Notes under the pieces: model-generated
What the model was told of the DNA's origin: nothing
The model's input: only the letters and a program-made list of their open reading frames with translations
Database searches by the model: none
In this document: positions 5,105 through 6,897 of the stretch, piece by piece
Numbering within the stretch: the first letter of the stretch is position 1
Layout: each line of letters opens with the position of its first letter
Position numbers and translations under genes: made by a program
Assembly (NCBI GenBank): GCA_900751755.1
Contig: CAADSP010000101.1
Span: 1 to 6,897, forward strand
DNA: 6,897 nucleotides
Direction: 5' to 3'
From: an uncultured Collinsella sp.
GTDB lineage: Bacteria; Actinomycetota; Coriobacteriia; Coriobacteriales; Coriobacteriaceae

Positions 5105-6897
5105 CTAGAACGTCTGCTCGTAGTCGCTGTGCTTTTTGGCCGAACGCACCAGGAACTCCTGGTTGGTGTTGGTGCCCTTAAGACCCTTGATAAACGATGC
5201 GGCCGCGCGCTCGGTGTTGTTCATGCCGGCAAGAATGCGACGCAGGCCAAAGACAAACGGACGCATCTGCTCGTCAACCAACAGGTCCTCGTTGCGCGTA
5301 CCGGAGGCAACGGGGTCGATAGCCGGGAAGATGCGGCGATCGGCCAGGTCGCGGTCGAGCTTAAGCTCCATGTTGCCGGTGCCCTTGAACTCCTCAAAGA
5401 TGACTTCGTCCATCTTGGAGCCGGTGTCGATGAGGGCAGAGGCCAGGATGGTGAGCGAGCCACCGTTCTCGATATTGCGGGCTGCGCCCAGGAAGCGCTT
5501 GGGCGGATACAGTGCCGCCGAATCGACGCCGCCCGAAAGGATGCGGCCCGAGGCGGGCGCCGCCAAGTTGTAGGCGCGGGCAAGACGCGTGATGGAGTCG
5601 AGCACCACCACGACATCGCCACCCAGCTCCACGATGCGCTTGGCGCGCTCGATGACGAGCTCGGCCACGCGGGTGTGGTTGTCGGCGGGCATATCGAAGG
5701 TCGAGGCCACGACCTCGCCCTTAATGGAGCGCTGCATATCGGTGACCTCTTCGGGGCGCTCGTCGACGAGCAGGCAGATGAGGTGCACCTCGGGGTTGTT
5801 AATCGAGATAGACTGGCAGATCTTCTTGAGGATCGTGGTCTTGCCGGCCTTGGGCGGGGACACGATCAGGCCACGCTGACCCTTGCCGATCGGCGACACG
5901 ATGTCGATGGCGCGACCGGTAATGGAGTCCTTGCCGTGCTCCATGCGCAGCGGCTCGTTGGGATAGACCGGGGTGAGGTCACCAAACTTGGGGCGGTTGC
6001 GAATCTGCTCGGGGTCCAGACCGTTAACGGTCGTGATTTTGGCGAGGCCGGCGCGCTTGTCGCCGCCACGCGAAGGACGAAGCGAGCCCTCGATGACATC
6101 GCCCGTGCGCAGACGCGCGGAGCGGATGAGGTAGGCGGGCACGAAGGCGTCGTCGTTGGACTTCATGTAGCCATGGGCATGGATGATACCGGAGCTGTCC
6201 GGACGAATCTGCAGGATGCCCTTGATGTCGCGGAAGCCCTCGGCCTTCGCGGCGGTGACGTAGATCTCCTCGACGAGCTCGGCTTTCTTCTTGCCGGTCG
6301 TCTCAATCTCGAACTCCTTGGCCTTCTCGCGCAGCTCGGCGACCTTCATGGCCGCGAGCTCCTCGCGCGAAAGCGTGGGCTCGGTGGGAGCGGCATTACG
6401 CTCCTTGTTGCGCTGCTTGCGATCGCGCTGGCGGTTGCGGCGGTCGTTGTTGCGCTCGTCCTTGCGCTCGTTGCGCTCGTCGTTGCGCTTGTGCTGGCGA
6501 CGGTTGGGGCGAGCGCCGTCTTCGGCCTCGGCGGGCGCGGCGCCATCGGTTGCGGCGGCATCGGCGTTAGCCGCAGTATCATCGCTGGCCTCGGCCTTGG
6601 AATCGCCCTGCAGCTCGGCCTCGGCCTGCTGCTCGGACGCCTTGGCCTTAGCGGACTTCTTACGACCGCGCTTGGGCTTCTCAGACGCAGGCTGTTCGAC
6701 GTCCTGGGGCTCGGCGGCGGCAGTCGATGCATCGGCGGTCGTCTCGGCGGAATCCTCGGACGCAACCTTCTTGGCAGCCTTAGCCTTGGACGTGCGCTTA
6801 GCAGCAGTGCGACGGCTGCGACCGGGACGGAGGTCGGCGGGCTCGACATCGGCGGGAGCGGCCTCGGAAGTCGTAGCATCCTGGACGGGCGCGTCGG
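5105..6897 (-). CDS. rho: Transcription termination factor Rho with long N-terminal extension (5' end outside window)
   Basis: Rho is the hexameric RNA-dependent ATPase/helicase that ends transcription of untranslated RNA. The frame is open from the stop at 5105 to the window edge: 596 residues visible, start codon not seen. From the internal Met at 6349 the core is 414 residues, similar to E. coli Rho. Core residues 1-40 form the Rho N-terminal helical domain, 43-110 the OB-fold RNA-binding domain, 155-172 the Walker A (PPKAGKTT, Lys170), 196-201 DERPEE, 246-257 the Walker B segment (LDSITR, Asp251), and 304-327 the ALIDTGSKMDE and FKGTGN loops. The ATPase half is intact. Ahead of the Met, REELAAM runs straight into the N-terminal domain, so that Met is not the start. 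The 182 visible extension residues alternate Ala/Glu/Asp-rich stretches with basic patches (KRTSKAKAAKK, KPKRGRKK) and an Arg/Asn/Asp/Glu tract at 6398-6511. Such insertions are known in high-GC Gram-positive Rho proteins. The gene has its own terminator at 5037-5067. Confidence 0.97.
   Translation of the reverse strand, partial: DAPVQDATTSEAAPADVEPADLRPGRSRRTAAKRTSKAKAAKKVASEDSAETTADASTAAAEPQDVEQPASEKPKRGRKKSAKAKASEQQAEAELQGDSKAEASDDTAANADAAATDGAAPAEAEDGARPNRRQHKRNDERNERKDERNNDRRNRQRDRKQRNKERNAAPTEPTLSREELAAMKVAELREKAKEFEIETTGKKKAELVEEIYVTAAKAEGFRDIKGILQIRPDSSGIIHAHGYMKSNDDAFVPAYLIRSARLRTGDVIEGSLRPSRGGDKRAGLAKITTVNGLDPEQIRNRPKFGDLTPVYPNEPLRMEHGKDSITGRAIDIVSPIGKGQRGLIVSPPKAGKTTILKKICQSISINNPEVHLICLLVDERPEEVTDMQRSIKGEVVASTFDMPADNHTRVAELVIERAKRIVELGGDVVVVLDSITRLARAYNLAAPASGRILSGGVDSAALYPPKRFLGAARNIENGGSLTILASALIDTGSKMDEVIFEEFKGTGNMELKLDRDLADRRIFPAIDPVASGTRNEDLLVDEQMRPFVFGLRRILAGMNNTERAAASFIKGLKGTNTNQEFLVRSAKKHSDYEQTF

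Noticed and set aside
4791..5108. A 105-codon plus-strand frame in the gap between rho and the membrane-protein gene.
   Set aside because: It has no Shine-Dalgarno. It runs across the promoter, leader and rho terminator, and shows no recognisable motif.
6346..6879. A 177-codon minus-strand frame rich in Pro, Arg, Ser and Thr.
   Set aside because: It is an out-of-frame reading of the Rho extension. The in-frame reading joins directly to the Rho N-terminal domain and explains the DNA better.

Overview
The window looks like ordinary chromosomal DNA from a high-GC bacterium. The best guess is a Coriobacteriia member, with Collinsella the most likely genus. This rests on GC-rich codon use, a Rho carrying a long Lys/Arg/Asn/Ala-rich N-terminal extension, and the style of the proteins. 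The genus is an inference and was not tested by any search. I see no phage, transposon, CRISPR or toxin-antitoxin genes.

Layout. Positions 1-104 hold a GC-rich, hairpin-rich stretch with a palindrome resembling a tRNA T-arm. It may be a fragment of a dispersed repeat. Positions 106-496 hold a minus-strand tRNA operon, read as promoter (468-496), tRNA-His(GTG), tRNA-Lys(CTT), a 10-bp hairpin, a second near-identical tRNA-Lys(CTT), then an intrinsic terminator. Two plus-strand single-gene units follow. A class I/II aminotransferase of the YbdL/kynurenine aminotransferase type (607-1788) has its own terminator. A ROK-family sugar kinase, probably a fructokinase (1930-2820), has its own promoter.

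A perfect 18-bp bidirectional terminator (2904-2949) separates these from the right half, where everything is on the minus strand. Reading from the right edge inward there is rho (from beyond 6897 to 5105) with its terminator, then a promoter at 4929-4957 and a roughly 130-nt structured leader. After that come an unrecognised 466-residue membrane-anchored Ala-rich protein (4792-3392) and, 7 nt later, a VanZ-like membrane protein (3384-2935). The last two form a tight two-gene operon whose final stop codon lies inside the shared terminator stem.

The point most easily missed is that rho does not begin at the Met at 6349. The reading frame stays open to the window edge, adding at least 182 residues of basic and acidic low-complexity sequence in front of a complete 414-residue Rho core. 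The core has unusual residues in its primary RNA-binding site. The other candidate for new biology is the 466-residue protein co-transcribed with the VanZ-like gene.
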